From contig BGOU01000002.1 of assembly GCA_003569705.1 (NCBI GenBank), positions 124,001 to 188,000 on the forward strand: a DNA stretch of 64,000 nucleotides, in the 5' to 3' direction. The position numbers and the translations under genes were made by a program. The notes beneath the pieces were generated by a model that saw only the letters and a program-made list of their open reading frames with translations, was not told the origin of the DNA and did not search any database. This DNA is from Nitrosarchaeum sp. Its GTDB lineage: Archaea > Thermoproteota > Nitrososphaeria > Nitrososphaerales > Nitrosopumilaceae. Shown piece after piece: positions 26,815-36,519 of this stretch (positions are counted from its first letter, which is position 1; the number at the start of each line of letters is the position of its first letter).

Positions 26815-27680
26815 CTCTCGTGTACAAATCTAATTGTATTTTTTAAAATTCCTAATTTCTCAATTTCCATTTCTATTTTATCACCATTTTTAAGAAACAC
26901 TGCATTTGGTTTGTTTAACATGACTCCTGCAGGGGTTCCAGTTGAAATGATATCTCCTTTCTCAAGAGTCATCACTTTACTTAATTTGGATACTATTTCT
27001 GGTATTTTTATGAACATATTATTTGTAGATGAATTTTGTCTTATCTCTCCATTGATTTTAGTTGTCAATTTTAAATTCTGTGGATCTTTAATTTCATCTG
27101 TAGTTGTTATCCATGGTCCAGATGGTGCAAATGTATCGAAACTTTTTCCTCTGGTGAATTGTTTATCTTTGAATTGAATGTCCCTTGCTGAAACATCATT
27201 TAGAATCATGTATCCAAATATCGCCTCTTTTGCTTGTTCTTCACTGATATTTTTGCAATTTTTACCTATTATCAAGGCTAATTCCACCTCATAATCTAAC
27301 TGAGTAACAAAATCAGGACAAACTATGTCTGATTCTGTACCATTTAGGGTGGTTCTTGGTTTTAGAACTATAGCTGGTTCCTCAGGTGGTAACAGATTTT
27401 GCTCTTTAGCATGATCTATATAATTAAAAGCTAAACAAATAATCTTATTCGGATTTGGAATTGGACTTAATAATTTAAATTTTGAAATATTTTCTTCATA
27501 TGGTAAAGTATCTAACTGATCTTTAATTTCATCATACCAACCATCAAAAAGAAAATCTTTGATACTTTGTGGAATTGGTACTCCAGTTTGATAAGTTATT
27601 TCATCCTTTGTCGCAACTTTATCACCTTTTACAAACCCATACGTCTCATTATTTTCATAGAACAGTCGCGCTATCTTCAT
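26811..27680 (-). CDS. Fumarylacetoacetate hydrolase (FAH) family protein
   Basis: This 289-residue enzyme has the family metal ligands in QLDYEVELALIIGK (two glutamates) and MILNDVSARDIQ (aspartate), and the substrate loop ITTTDEIKDP. FAH-family members include acylpyruvate hydrolases, oxaloacetate decarboxylases and 2-hydroxyhepta-2,4-diene-dioate isomerases; the exact reaction cannot be read from sequence. An N-terminal domain of about 75 residues precedes the catalytic domain, as in bacterial relatives. It follows gltX on the same strand with an 11-base gap. Confidence 0.88.
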   Translation of the reverse strand: MKIARLFYENNETYGFVKGDKVATKDEITYQTGVPIPQSIKDFLFDGWYDEIKDQLDTLPYEENISKFKLLSPIPNPNKIICLAFNYIDHAKEQNLLPPEEPAIVLKPRTTLNGTESDIVCPDFVTQLDYEVELALIIGKNCKNISEEQAKEAIFGYMILNDVSARDIQFKDKQFTRGKSFDTFAPSGPWITTTDEIKDPQNLKLTTKINGEIRQNSSTNNMFIKIPEIVSKLSKVMTLEKGDIISTGTPAGVMLNKPNAVFLKNGDKIEMEIEKLGILKNTIRFVHES

Positions 27681-27691
27681 GATTTCATCAT

Positions 27692-29400
27692 TTACTTGTG
27701 TGTGAAAATTGCTTGATTCTGTGAATCTTTTCTACAATATCCAAATCTTACAAATTGAATCTCCTCACCATCTTTTAATTGTAAGTAATGTGGTTCTGTA
27801 TAAGCCTCCAATTCTTCTAAACTATCTTCATTAAATTTATCATCAATAAACAATTGTTTTGGAATAAGAATTTTGATTATATGAGCATTTTTTGTGAGAC
27901 CCATTGAATTTTTTGTATGTCTATAATATTCTCCTTTTCTATGAATTCTCCTATTAATTCTCCATTGATCTTTGATATTGTAACATTGCCTAATCCTAAT
28001 AGTCTGATCTGAGTACCATCTTTGATGTTTTCTGCATCTTCTCCCGAAATGTAAATATTTTCGTCTAGATTGATTTTCCTTTTCCCCATATCTCTTATTG
28101 GATGATTTGAAATTTCTACAAATGTAAATGGTAATTTTTTAATTGTAAGTTTTTGTGGTTTAGTTACCATAAATAATCTAATGCTATCTGCATCAACAAA
28201 TTTTCTATTAAATGATTCAAGTGCATCAAATGGTGCTAGGGTATTTGCTTTAGTTAATCCCAAAGATAAGATGAATTTTTTTATTGCTTCTGGTTTAATT
28301 CCTCTTCTTCTGAGTGATTCTAACGTTGGTAATCTTGGATCATCATACCATGACACTTTTCCTTCTTCTATCAATGGCTTGATGATTCTCTTAGAAATGG
28401 GCATTCCCTTGAATTCGAGCCTAGAAAAGAAATCCTGATATGGCTTTCGCATATTCAACGCATCTAAAATGGCATCAATCAACTCTTTTCTTAATTCAAA
28501 TTCCTTTGAACGAAATGCATGAGTGACTCCATCATTACTATCTTCAATTGCTACGGCAAAATCATAACTTGGCCAAACTCGGTATTTGTTTCCCAATGTG
28601 TAGTGTTTCTCATCAATTATTCTAAATAATACTGGATCTCGCATTACTGCATTGTCTGCTTTCATATCTCCACGAAATCTTACAATTGCATCTCCTGGCT
28701 TAAATTTATCAAACATTTTCTCCCAACCTTGAATATTTTGTTTAATATCTCCTCTACTGCATTTGCATGCTTTTCGTTCTTTTCTATTATTGCTTATGTC
28801 ATCTCTCTTACAAGTACAAACGTAAGCTTTTCCAGAATCTATCAATTCAATTCCTTTTTTATAAAATAACTCCATATCATCTGAAGTACTTTTTATGATG
28901 TCAAATTTGATTCCTAACCAATCCAACCCGACTTTAATTGCAGCATGGTATTCCATTCTTTCAGCTTCTGGATTTGTATCGTCCATTCTCAAAATAAATT
29001 TGCCCCCATACATCTTTGCATATTCTGCATTGATGATAGCTGCTTTAGCATGTCCTATGTGTGGATATCCATTGGGTTCTGGTGGAAATCTCGTTATGAC
29101 TTTTCCTTGTTCTGCTCCTTTTAATGGTGGCAGTCCGTCTCTTTCCTCAATTTTTTCTTTTGGAATTAAAATTTCTGGAAAATTTTCTTCTATTTCATTT
29201 TTTTGTTCCTCAAATGAGATTTGATTAACTGCCAAAACAATCTCTGCAATATCGCCAACAATTTCTTTTACCTTAGATCTAAATTCTGGTTTTGTTCCAA
29301 GAATTTTTGCTAGTACTATTTTGTCCTGAGTTTTTCCCTCATGTTCAAATGCATTTTGCAATGCTATTTTTCGAATCTCTTTTCTAATCTCTTCATCCAA
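27692..29400 (-). CDS. gltX: Glutamyl-tRNA synthetase (archaeal type), interrupted by a one-base deletion at the A-run 27888-27893
   Basis: The frame from ATG 29400 encodes 507 residues: FPPEPNGYPHIGHAKA (HIGH motif), a cysteine-rich insert CTCKRDD...CKC, and the KMSKS-equivalent PISKRI. It then ends prematurely after IQWVSQKMLI. One more A in the A6 run restores IQWVSQKNAHIIKI and joins the second frame (27904-27692), which encodes the last anticodon-binding strand segment ending EEIQFVRFGYCRKD, a typical archaeal GluRS terminus. The repaired length is about 569 residues, the family norm. In archaea this enzyme commonly also charges tRNA-Gln with Glu. First gene downstream of prenyl synthase in a conserved cluster. 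Confidence 0.92.
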
Positions 29401-29401
29401 A

Positions 29402-30397
29402 TTATAGACTCCTTTTTACTACAAAATCTAAAAGATCTATTAATTCTGTTTTAGCAGAACCAGAATATTTTGAAAGCGATTTTTTTGCCATTTCTGCATA
29501 TTCTAAAGCCTGTGTCCTCACATTTTCCTCTATTCCGAGTGAACGAATTACATCTACTGCATTTTTGAGGTCATTTTTAGTTGTTTTTGGGTTGCCAAAT
29601 GCCTTGAGAATTACTTTTTTGTCTTTTCCCTTGGATAATTCTATTGCCATGAGAATTGGAAGTGATTTTTTCCCTTCTCTTAGATCATTTCCAACCGGCT
29701 TTTTTGTAATTTTTGGATCACCCATAACTCCAATAAGATCATCTGTAATTTGAAACGCAATTCCTAAATTTCTTCCAAAATTTGATAAATTTGAAATGTC
29801 TTTTTGATTGCCTGTTGCACAAATCGCTCCCATCGAACATGATACATCAAATAACGCCGCGGTTTTTTTCCCAATCATTATGATGTATTCTTTTTGTGAT
29901 GGAATTCTTTTTTCCTCTGCCATTTTTACATCTAATAACTGTCCTTCACATACATCCACACATGCTTTTGCCAATCTGGAAACTAATTGGATTGTTGCAT
30001 CGTTAGATAATTTTGAATCTGATATTATTTGATATGCCTTCGAAAATAATACATCACCAGCTAGTATTGCAATCGGCATTCCAAACTTTTTATGAACAGT
30101 AGGTACACCGTGACGCATTTCATCATTATCCATAATGTCATCATGAACCAAAGTAAAATTATGTATCATTTCTACTGCACTCGCAGCTGGTATTGCACTT
30201 GTTATACTACCTCCCAAAATTTGACAACTCTTAATCACCATATGTGGCCTGAGTCTTTTTCCACCATGAATAATCAAATGTGCTGCTGCATCATAAAGTA
30301 ATTTGGGGTTTCCTTTTAGTTTGGAATTTAGATATTTATTGACAATTTTTGCATTTTTTTCAATTGTTTTTGTTTTTTTCATTTTACTAATCTCCAT
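29402..30397 (-). CDS. idsA: Polyprenyl synthetase, probable geranylgeranyl diphosphate synthase
   Basis: This 331-residue trans-prenyltransferase has the first aspartate-rich motif HDDIMDND (D86, D87, D90) and the second TDDLIGVMGD. Position in a cluster with idi, ipk and mvk suggests that it makes the C20 diphosphate for archaeal membrane ethers; the residue at position -5 before the first DD region (LVHDD, with F81) is compatible with a C20 product, though not decisive. The start overlaps the idi stop by 19 bases. Confidence 0.92.
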   Translation of the reverse strand: MEISKMKKTKTIEKNAKIVNKYLNSKLKGNPKLLYDAAAHLIIHGGKRLRPHMVIKSCQILGGSITSAIPAASAVEMIHNFTLVHDDIMDNDEMRHGVPTVHKKFGMPIAILAGDVLFSKAYQIISDSKLSNDATIQLVSRLAKACVDVCEGQLLDVKMAEEKRIPSQKEYIIMIGKKTAALFDVSCSMGAICATGNQKDISNLSNFGRNLGIAFQITDDLIGVMGDPKITKKPVGNDLREGKKSLPILMAIELSKGKDKKVILKAFGNPKTTKNDLKNAVDVIRSLGIEENVRTQALEYAEMAKKSLSKYSGSAKTELIDLLDFVVKRSL

Positions 30398-31020
30398 TTA
30401 TTATCTGGAAGATGATATCTGATTGCTTTTTCTAATTCTTTTTGTAATTCTGAATTAATCCATAATGATAAAATATTTTTATGTTTTTCTAACATTTGTT
30501 TTTCTGATTTATCTAGTAGTTCTAATGCAATTAACATCCAAGGACAATATATTTTTGGATTGTTTTTGATTTCTGAAAGCAATTCTTTTGCTGAGATCCA
30601 TTTAATTTCATCAATTTCACCCTCTACCATTTTGAATACAGTTGACTCATCAACAATACTGATTAATGTCCCACAAATTTCGTTCTCAGAACCAATGTCT
30701 TTGTATGGTACATGATACTCAAATTTCATCAGATAATCCATTTTACAAGGAATTCCAATTTCCTCTGGCATTCTTCTTTCTGCTGATGAGACATACGTTT
30801 CAGGTTCCCTTGGATGACTTGCTACAGTTCCGTCCCAATCTCCTGGCCACAGCATTTTTTCTTTAGCTCTTCTGGTTAAAACCAATCTTCCACTTTTATC
30901 AAATAGTAATGCTGTAAATGCTCTGTGTAGTTTGCCATTTGGTAAATGACACTTTATTTTTTCTTCTGACCCGATTGGATTATCATCTTTATCAACTAAT
31001 ACAAGATATTCTTCACCCAT
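30379..31020 (-). CDS. idi: Isopentenyl-diphosphate delta-isomerase, type 1 (NUDIX)
   Basis: This enzyme interconverts IPP and DMAPP. From ATG 31020 (MGEEYLVLVDKDDNPIG) the product is 213 residues; ATG 31050 would overlap ipk by 38 bases instead of 8. The type-1 signature WDGTVASHPREPE contains the metal-binding histidine, and SENEICG supplies the catalytic glutamate. The position of the E. coli catalytic cysteine (C67, in CGHP) is alanine here, which appears to be an archaeal variation. A 50-residue C-terminal extension follows the NUDIX core. Confidence 0.9.
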   Translation of the reverse strand: MGEEYLVLVDKDDNPIGSEEKIKCHLPNGKLHRAFTALLFDKSGRLVLTRRAKEKMLWPGDWDGTVASHPREPETYVSSAERRMPEEIGIPCKMDYLMKFEYHVPYKDIGSENEICGTLISIVDESTVFKMVEGEIDEIKWISAKELLSEIKNNPKIYCPWMLIALELLDKSEKQMLEKHKNILSLWINSELQKELEKAIRYHLPDNKWRLVK

Positions 31021-31765
31021 TTCTTTTTCCTCTGAATATTGTACCATCAAATTTCCTATTTTTAATCGCTTTCACAATTCTTTCAGGTTTGTTACCATTT
31101 ACAAAAAATACATCCATTCCCATCTTTGAAATTTTTGTTGCTTCTTCAACTTTTCTAGTCATGCCTCCTGTAACATCCATGTTATTTTTTGAAATAATTG
31201 GGTTTTCTCCTTTTAACTCATAAATTAATTTTTTTGATTTTAGATCAGAGTATAACCCATCTTCATTTAGAACAAAAATACTCAATCTTGGTTTTAGGAT
31301 TTTTGAAATGTGTGTCATAATTTTATCTCCTGACAAAATGTATGTTTTTTTGTGGCCATACCATAATGCATCTCCAAAAGTAATCGGAATTAGTCCTGCA
31401 TTTGCAATTTTTTCAATTTCTTTTATTTTATTTGTAATGGGCTTATCTCCTGACATAAAATCTGTAGGTGGAAGACAATATGGGTTTAATTTATTTTTTA
31501 AAAATGTATCTAAAATAATTTTATTTAACTCAATCATTGAATTTTTAACAATAGATATTCCATGTGTATTGTATTTCATTGGTTTTGTATGCATATCATA
31601 TTTTACAGACCAATAATGTCCAAAAGAACCTCCACCATGAACAATTATTATTGGCTCATCTATTTTTTTTAAATGTTTAGCAATATTTTCAATTGTTTTT
31701 TTCCTTGGAGATAATGGTTTTTTCTTATTAGTGATAATTGAACCGCCTAATTTTATTAGAATCAT
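31013..31765 (-). CDS. ipk: Isopentenyl phosphate kinase
   Basis: This 250-residue amino-acid-kinase-fold enzyme phosphorylates isopentenyl phosphate to IPP in archaeal mevalonate variants. The N-terminus MILIKLGGSIITNK holds the nucleotide-binding lysine and glycines. GGGSFGHYW carries the histidine that separates IPK from fosfomycin kinases. The ending MTRKVEEATKISKMGMDVFFVNG is typical. It is coupled to idi by overlap and lies 23 bases downstream of mvk. Confidence 0.94.
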   Translation of the reverse strand: MILIKLGGSIITNKKKPLSPRKKTIENIAKHLKKIDEPIIIVHGGGSFGHYWSVKYDMHTKPMKYNTHGISIVKNSMIELNKIILDTFLKNKLNPYCLPPTDFMSGDKPITNKIKEIEKIANAGLIPITFGDALWYGHKKTYILSGDKIMTHISKILKPRLSIFVLNEDGLYSDLKSKKLIYELKGENPIISKNNMDVTGGMTRKVEEATKISKMGMDVFFVNGNKPERIVKAIKNRKFDGTIFRGKRNG

Positions 31766-31788
31766 GCTGTCACCAAATATTCATTCCA

Positions 31789-32736
31789 TTAAAAAGTATC
31801 CAATCCCATAAAGTCAATTTTTGCAGAAAAACACTCATAGTTTTTCTTTCTAAATTGTTCAATCACATTTTCTAAATTCACTTCATCAGTTAATGCAATA
31901 ATGCATCCACCACCACCTGCACCTGTTAACTTTGCTCCAAATGATGATTTCTGAGCCAATTCAATCATTGAACGTAATTTTTCATTAGATATGCCTATTG
32001 TTTCTAAATATTCTTGATTTTTTAACATATTTTTACCTAAACCTGGTAGATCATTATTTTTCAGAAGAATTAACACATTATTGATAAGATCTGATTCTTC
32101 TTTACATAGATTAGAAAATTTCTCCTCATTTTTTTCTTTAAATTGCTTTACGTTTGCAACTATTACTTCTGTAGAGTGTTGGATTTTTGAATTTGCAATT
32201 ACCAAATGAAAATTAGGTTCTGAATTTATTTTTGTGAATCCATTTTTTTTATCATATTCCATAATCCCTCCAAAAGTACACACTGTACAATCTGCACCTG
32301 ATGTATTTTGAAAAATAGTTTTTTCTGCTTCAATTGCTAATTCTAGAATTTCTTTTTTTGATGTTTCAGAAAATAATCTTGAGATGGCTGCTGCACCTGC
32401 AACACAACACGCAGATGAGGAACCTAAACCTACCCCCATAGGAATTTCTGATCGAACTAGTATCTCTATTCCTGTGTTTTGATTATATTTTTCTATCATT
32501 TTGTTTGCTAAAAAATAAAATGGTTTTAGTGGTGATTTAATTTCTGTAATTGGTCTATTTGGTGGCATGTTCAAATCTCCTATGTTTGATTTAATTGAAA
32601 TTGTATTTTCTTGTATTGTGCTGGCACTTACTGTAATTCGTTTATTTATTGCACATAGTATTGCTTTTACTCCATAAACTACAAAATGCTCCCCAAAAAG
32701 AATTACCTTTCCGGGTGCAGAAGCATTAGATTTCAA
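31789..32736 (-). CDS. mvk: Mevalonate kinase
   Basis: This 315-residue GHMP kinase phosphorylates mevalonate. Motifs: APGKVILFGEHFVVYG, the ATP loop PMGVGLGSSSACCVAGA, TSGADCTVCTFGG, and GAKLTGAGGGGCIIAL. The signature FGEHFVVYG distinguishes mevalonate kinase from phosphomevalonate kinase. Together with ipk and idi it supplies isoprenoid units. It overlaps the MEMO1-like gene by 4 bases. Confidence 0.95.
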   Translation of the reverse strand: MKSNASAPGKVILFGEHFVVYGVKAILCAINKRITVSASTIQENTISIKSNIGDLNMPPNRPITEIKSPLKPFYFLANKMIEKYNQNTGIEILVRSEIPMGVGLGSSSACCVAGAAAISRLFSETSKKEILELAIEAEKTIFQNTSGADCTVCTFGGIMEYDKKNGFTKINSEPNFHLVIANSKIQHSTEVIVANVKQFKEKNEEKFSNLCKEESDLINNVLILLKNNDLPGLGKNMLKNQEYLETIGISNEKLRSMIELAQKSSFGAKLTGAGGGGCIIALTDEVNLENVIEQFRKKNYECFSAKIDFMGLDTF

Positions 32737-33566
32737 GTGAACACTATTGATCCATATCCAACAACTGAACTTGTATCGCCTGTAATGTCTCCGCTTGTAG
32801 CATATTTGAGTAATTCTCCTTTTGTAGCACCTAACTCTTTACATGCTACCATGGTTGATGCAATTGCACCATAGCCACAAGCGCTTACGTTTCTATCTTC
32901 TAAAACATCATAAAATTTTTCTACATCTAATTTCAATATTGGTTCAATCAAAGCCATATCTTGTTCATGTGCAAATTCATTTTGTTCGTAATGGGTAAAA
33001 TCTGAAGAACCAATAATCATGACCTTCTTTTTTTCTACAATTTTTGCAATTGCCATTCCTATGTCTTTGGCAGTATCTTTATTTTGATTAATCATGGATA
33101 TTGGTAATATTTTGAAATCTGAATACATTTCTTGCAGTATTGGTATTTGTACCTCTAAACTATGTTCTCGTGTATGAGAAAAATAATCAATATCGATTAT
33201 TTCTGATATGTGAGAAATTTTTTCTGCTGTTTCTGAATCCACTTCTACATCCCCTAATGGTGTATTCCATTTACAATCCTTCATTGTTGCAATACTACTT
33301 CCAATTCCCCAGTGATTTGGTCCAATTATTATAAATAATTCTGGTATATCTGATGAGATTGCATAAAATGAATGACATGCTATTGGACCTGAATACATGT
33401 ATCCTGCATGTGGGCAAATAACTCCAAAAATTTTCTTTTTAATATTGGATGGTGGAATTTTACCTGGACCAAATTTATGTAAAAAACACTCTTTGATAGC
33501 TTTTTTTAATTCTTTTTTTTCACCGGGATAGAACATTCCGGCTACTGCCGGTGTTCTAATTTGCAT
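32733..33566 (-). CDS. MEMO1 family protein (AmmeMemoRadiSam system protein B)
   Basis: This 277-residue protein has the MEMO signature: RTPAVAGMFYPG at the N-terminus, CPHAGYMYSGPIA, PNHWG, REHSLEVQIP and SSDFTHY, with metal-site histidines like those of extradiol dioxygenases. The AmmeMemoRadiSam radical-SAM partner is not nearby. In archaea the gene is often fixed in the rpsB-mvk cluster, as here; its function is unproven. It starts one base from the rpsB stop. Confidence 0.92.
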   Translation of the reverse strand: MQIRTPAVAGMFYPGEKKELKKAIKECFLHKFGPGKIPPSNIKKKIFGVICPHAGYMYSGPIACHSFYAISSDIPELFIIIGPNHWGIGSSIATMKDCKWNTPLGDVEVDSETAEKISHISEIIDIDYFSHTREHSLEVQIPILQEMYSDFKILPISMINQNKDTAKDIGMAIAKIVEKKKVMIIGSSDFTHYEQNEFAHEQDMALIEPILKLDVEKFYDVLEDRNVSACGYGAIASTMVACKELGATKGELLKYATSGDITGDTSSVVGYGSIVFT

Positions 33567-34189
33567 TACTCTATTTCCTCTTCCGTTATCTTTGTTTCAA
33601 AATCATCGATTTCGTATTTCATTGATTCATCCTCTTTTAATTCCCCTCTTTCTATGAGAACTTGACGAACCAATAGCCAATAAACTGTGGCAAGAGCTTT
33701 TCTTCCTCTGTTGTTTGCTGGAATGATCACATCTAATTTTGATGTAATATTATCTGTATTTGAAATTCCAATTACTGGAATACCTGCATTGGTTGCCTCT
33801 GTAATTGCTTGCACATCTACTTGAGGATCAGAAATTAGAACCAATTTTGGTTCAATATAATATGGTAATGATGGATTGGTAAGAGTACCAGGCATGAATC
33901 TACCTAGTAATTTTTTCGATCCTAACATTTCACAAAATTTCTCAATTGGAGTATTTGCATACTGTCTAGCAGAACAGACGATGAGTTTATCGGCTCCAAG
34001 ACGGTTGATGAATTTGGCAGCTGTTTTAATTTTTTCTAAAGTTATATCGATATCGAGCATGTATAGCCCATCAGTACTAGCTTTTGTGATGAATGACGCC
34101 ATAAATTTTGTTTTAACTGGAGTTCCAACCCTAATTCCTGTGGATAGAATCTTCTTTTTGATATCTGTTGATTCTGCTTGTTCACTCAT
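33566..34189 (-). CDS. rpsB: 30S ribosomal protein uS2
   Basis: This 207-residue protein matches archaeal/eukaryotic uS2: RVGTPVKTKFMASFI, DKLIVCSARQYANTPIEKF, FMPGTLTNPSLPYYIEP and GIPVIGISNTDN. An acidic tail (DDFETKITEEEIE) replaces longer eukaryotic extensions. It is 7 bases downstream of enolase and one base from the MEMO1-like gene, in a single translation-linked operon. Confidence 0.97.
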   Translation of the reverse strand: MSEQAESTDIKKKILSTGIRVGTPVKTKFMASFITKASTDGLYMLDIDITLEKIKTAAKFINRLGADKLIVCSARQYANTPIEKFCEMLGSKKLLGRFMPGTLTNPSLPYYIEPKLVLISDPQVDVQAITEATNAGIPVIGISNTDNITSKLDVIIPANNRGRKALATVYWLLVRQVLIERGELKEDESMKYEIDDFETKITEEEIE

Positions 34190-34196
34190 AGCGATT

Positions 34197-35435
34197 TTAA
34201 ATCTCTGCCATACCGCGTATTAAATCATGCTCTGATAGACGTATAAGCTCATTTAGTTTTGCTACTCTTTCTCCTCCCACTACGCCGACTTTGAGCATTT
34301 TTGACTTTGTTGCCAACCCTATGTGAGAAATATGCGAATCCGTAGATTCTCCCGATCTATGTGATGTGATTAATTTTATGTTGTTTTGATTTGCTACTTT
34401 GGCAAATTCAAAGGCATCATAAAGACTACCTGCCTGATTAACTTTGAGAATTGCAGCATTACAAGATTTTGAATTAATCGCTTTGGTTAGAATGTCTTTA
34501 TTGGTAACCGTTAGATCGTCTCCTACAACTAATGTATCTGGAAATTTAGCAGTTAATTCGGCCATATCGTCAAATGCTTCTTCATGAACTGCATCTTCTG
34601 CATAGATTAATTTGTATTTTTGAATAATATTTGCAGTAAATTCAATTTGTTGTTCTGGAGAATTGACAAATCCTGCTCTTTCATAAACATATTTTCGTTT
34701 TTCTTCACTCCACTGAGTAGATGATGCAAAGTCAACTCCTAAAGCTACTTCTTTTCCCAATGTAAATCCTAAATTTTCACAAGCTTTTGCTGAAACTTCT
34801 AATGCTTTTTCATTTTTTAATTTTGGTGCCCATCCGCCTTCATCTCCTCGCCCGTTAGTGAAATTAGGATCCTCTTTTTCTAAGATATGACGTAATTCTT
34901 TATGAACTGCTAAATTAGTTTCAATAGCGTCTCTAATTGTTTTTGCCCCTATGGCACAAATTAAAATTTCTTGAATATCTGGTGTTCCTGGCCCTGCGTG
35001 AGCACCACCTCCTAAAATATTTCCTAATGGAAATGGAAACTTGAAAGATGAGTCAGATGATAATATTTGAAATAAAGGCTTGTCTAATGATTTTGAAGCA
35101 GATTCCATTGATGCTATAGTTATTGCAAATGCTAGTGCCCCTCCAATTTTTGAATAATTTGACGATTGATCAATACTCCTTAACGTCTCATGTACTGTTT
35201 TAAGATCTGATGATTCTAATCCAATAAATTTTTGAGAATTTTCATTTAATATTCTCAAGCTCTCTTCTGGGTTTCCATTTGGAAAGCTAACTGCTTCATA
35301 TTTTCCAACACTAGCTCCAGATGGTGCACAAACTCTACCTAGAAATTTATTTTCTGATGTAATATCAATTTCAATAGTTTTACTTCCTCGACTGTTGTAA
35401 ATGATACGTCCTTCAATGGAAGTTATTTTTGGCAA
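34197..35435 (-). CDS. eno: Enolase
   Basis: This 412-residue enzyme converts 2-phosphoglycerate to phosphoenolpyruvate. Visible are GRVCAPSGASVGKYEA (loop with the catalytic serine), GRGDEGGWAP, the Mg2+ ligands in ALGVDFASSTQW, YAEDAVHEEAF and VVGDDLTVTN, and LITSHRSGESTDSHISHIGL. The usual VEDP motif reads AEDAVHE. It sits between rpsB and rpoN, the standard archaeal order. Confidence 0.96.
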   Translation of the reverse strand: MPKITSIEGRIIYNSRGSKTIEIDITSENKFLGRVCAPSGASVGKYEAVSFPNGNPEESLRILNENSQKFIGLESSDLKTVHETLRSIDQSSNYSKIGGALAFAITIASMESASKSLDKPLFQILSSDSSFKFPFPLGNILGGGAHAGPGTPDIQEILICAIGAKTIRDAIETNLAVHKELRHILEKEDPNFTNGRGDEGGWAPKLKNEKALEVSAKACENLGFTLGKEVALGVDFASSTQWSEEKRKYVYERAGFVNSPEQQIEFTANIIQKYKLIYAEDAVHEEAFDDMAELTAKFPDTLVVGDDLTVTNKDILTKAINSKSCNAAILKVNQAGSLYDAFEFAKVANQNNIKLITSHRSGESTDSHISHIGLATKSKMLKVGVVGGERVAKLNELIRLSEHDLIRGMAEI

Positions 35436-35436
35436 A

Positions 35437-35673
35437 CTACTCTAACTCAGATTGGACTTCTTGGTGTCTTCTCTGTATTGCTTCATAAAATGGAATAACT
35501 TGTTGAATCGTTTCAACAGTGGTTAACAGCATTCTTCTGCAACAATATCTGCTTATTCCCAAAGAGTCTAGTCCTTTAGCTGGATCTTCTCCTGATTTTA
35601 CTTTATTTTGATAATCTTCAAACTTATCAGCAATTAAACTTCCACAAGTAAAACACCTTACAGGAATTAACAT
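35437..35673 (-). CDS. rpoN: DNA-directed RNA polymerase subunit N (Rpb10)
   Basis: This small zinc-binding subunit of about 78 residues begins MLIPVRCFTCGSLIADKF and later has RYCCRRMLLT, together the CxxC...CC zinc site of Rpb10/RpoN. ATG 35673 is the correct start: the family begins M-I/L-I-P-V-R-C, and the 12-residue extension to 35709 is not family-like. It is the first gene of the eno-rpsB-MEMO-mvk-ipk-idi-idsA-gltX cluster, with tRNA-Leu just upstream on the other strand. Confidence 0.95.
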   Translation of the reverse strand: MLIPVRCFTCGSLIADKFEDYQNKVKSGEDPAKGLDSLGISRYCCRRMLLTTVETIQQVIPFYEAIQRRHQEVQSELE

Positions 35674-35724
35674 ACGAACGAAAAAGTAATCAAGGATTAT
35701 AAAAACCATTCAAGAAATTTCTAT

Positions 35725-35810
35725 TGCGGGTGTCGCCCAGCTCGGTCAAAGGCGCTAGCTTGAGGGGTTAGTCTCTTAGGAGTTCGTGGGTTCAAATCCC
35801 ATCACCCGCA
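35725..35810 (+). tRNA. trnL: tRNA-Leu(GAG)
   Basis: Acceptor GCGGGTG (35725-35731) pairs with CACCCGC (35803-35809), discriminator A 35810. The anticodon arm CTAGC-TTGAGGG-GTTAG gives anticodon GAG. A long class II variable arm (TCTCTTAGGAGTTC) and T-arm GTGGG-TTCAAAT-CCCAT confirm Leu. No intron, no encoded CCA. Confidence 0.95.
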
Positions 35811-35826
35811 TCTAATTTCATTTTAT

Positions 35827-36453
35827 TCAAATTCTATTTTGTAATTTGTTTAATGCTTTGATTAGCTCAGAACGTCTTTTTTCTTCTGTAATTGCACCTC
35901 TGACATCATCTACTAAAATACGATCTACGTCAATTTTTCTTCTTGCCTCTTTTACTACTTTATCATACATTGAAAATGGATACAAATGCAGATACAAATT
36001 TTCCATTATTTCAAAAATTCTTGATGCATTATCTATATCGCCAATTCTAATTTTATCGAAAATCATTCGTTTTAATTCTCCCACACAATCCATTAATCCT
36101 AAAACATATGATTCTGGCATCACATCTAATTCCTTTTCTGAAGGAATTTCATTTTTTTCAACAATGGCAATTAGAGACGATGCCTCAACAAATTCTTGTT
36201 CTGGCATAATCATGTATCTTCGAAGATCCGATGTAGCTTTTTTCTTGTATTTTTTTAGTAACACATCTGCCTGTTTTAGATTGTTTTTTGCAGACTTCAT
36301 ATCTCCTGTATGTACTGATATGATGGATTTACTACAAAGAATTATTATCTCTCTTGTATTTTTTAGTAAAAATTCTCTGTCATCTTGAATTTCTGATAAT
36401 GATTTTGCAATTTTATTCAAAGATGGCTTTACATTTTTTAATGTCATCTTCAT
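35827..36453 (-). CDS. Translin family protein
   Basis: This 208-residue all-helical protein resembles translin/TRAX: an N-terminal helix with DDREFLLKNTREII, EFVEASSLIAIVE (E-Y-V-E-A motif), ESYVLGLMDCVGELKR and a long C-terminal helix with RRKIDVDRILVDDVRGAITEEKRRSELIKAL. Eukaryotic translin binds nucleic acid and with TRAX forms the C3PO RNase, which cleaves RNA fragments; archaeal members can form octameric RNase shells. The catalytic acidic residues typical of TRAX may be the E-E-x-E pattern here but cannot be confirmed. Divergent from the YjeF-N gene. Confidence 0.85.
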   Translation of the reverse strand: MKMTLKNVKPSLNKIAKSLSEIQDDREFLLKNTREIIILCSKSIISVHTGDMKSAKNNLKQADVLLKKYKKKATSDLRRYMIMPEQEFVEASSLIAIVEKNEIPSEKELDVMPESYVLGLMDCVGELKRMIFDKIRIGDIDNASRIFEIMENLYLHLYPFSMYDKVVKEARRKIDVDRILVDDVRGAITEEKRRSELIKALNKLQNRI

Positions 36454-36519
36454 GTATGGTCAAAACCTAGGATAAATCGTTTGCCAAAGCTCTTATTTTG
36501 CTTCTCCTTTATTCTAATT

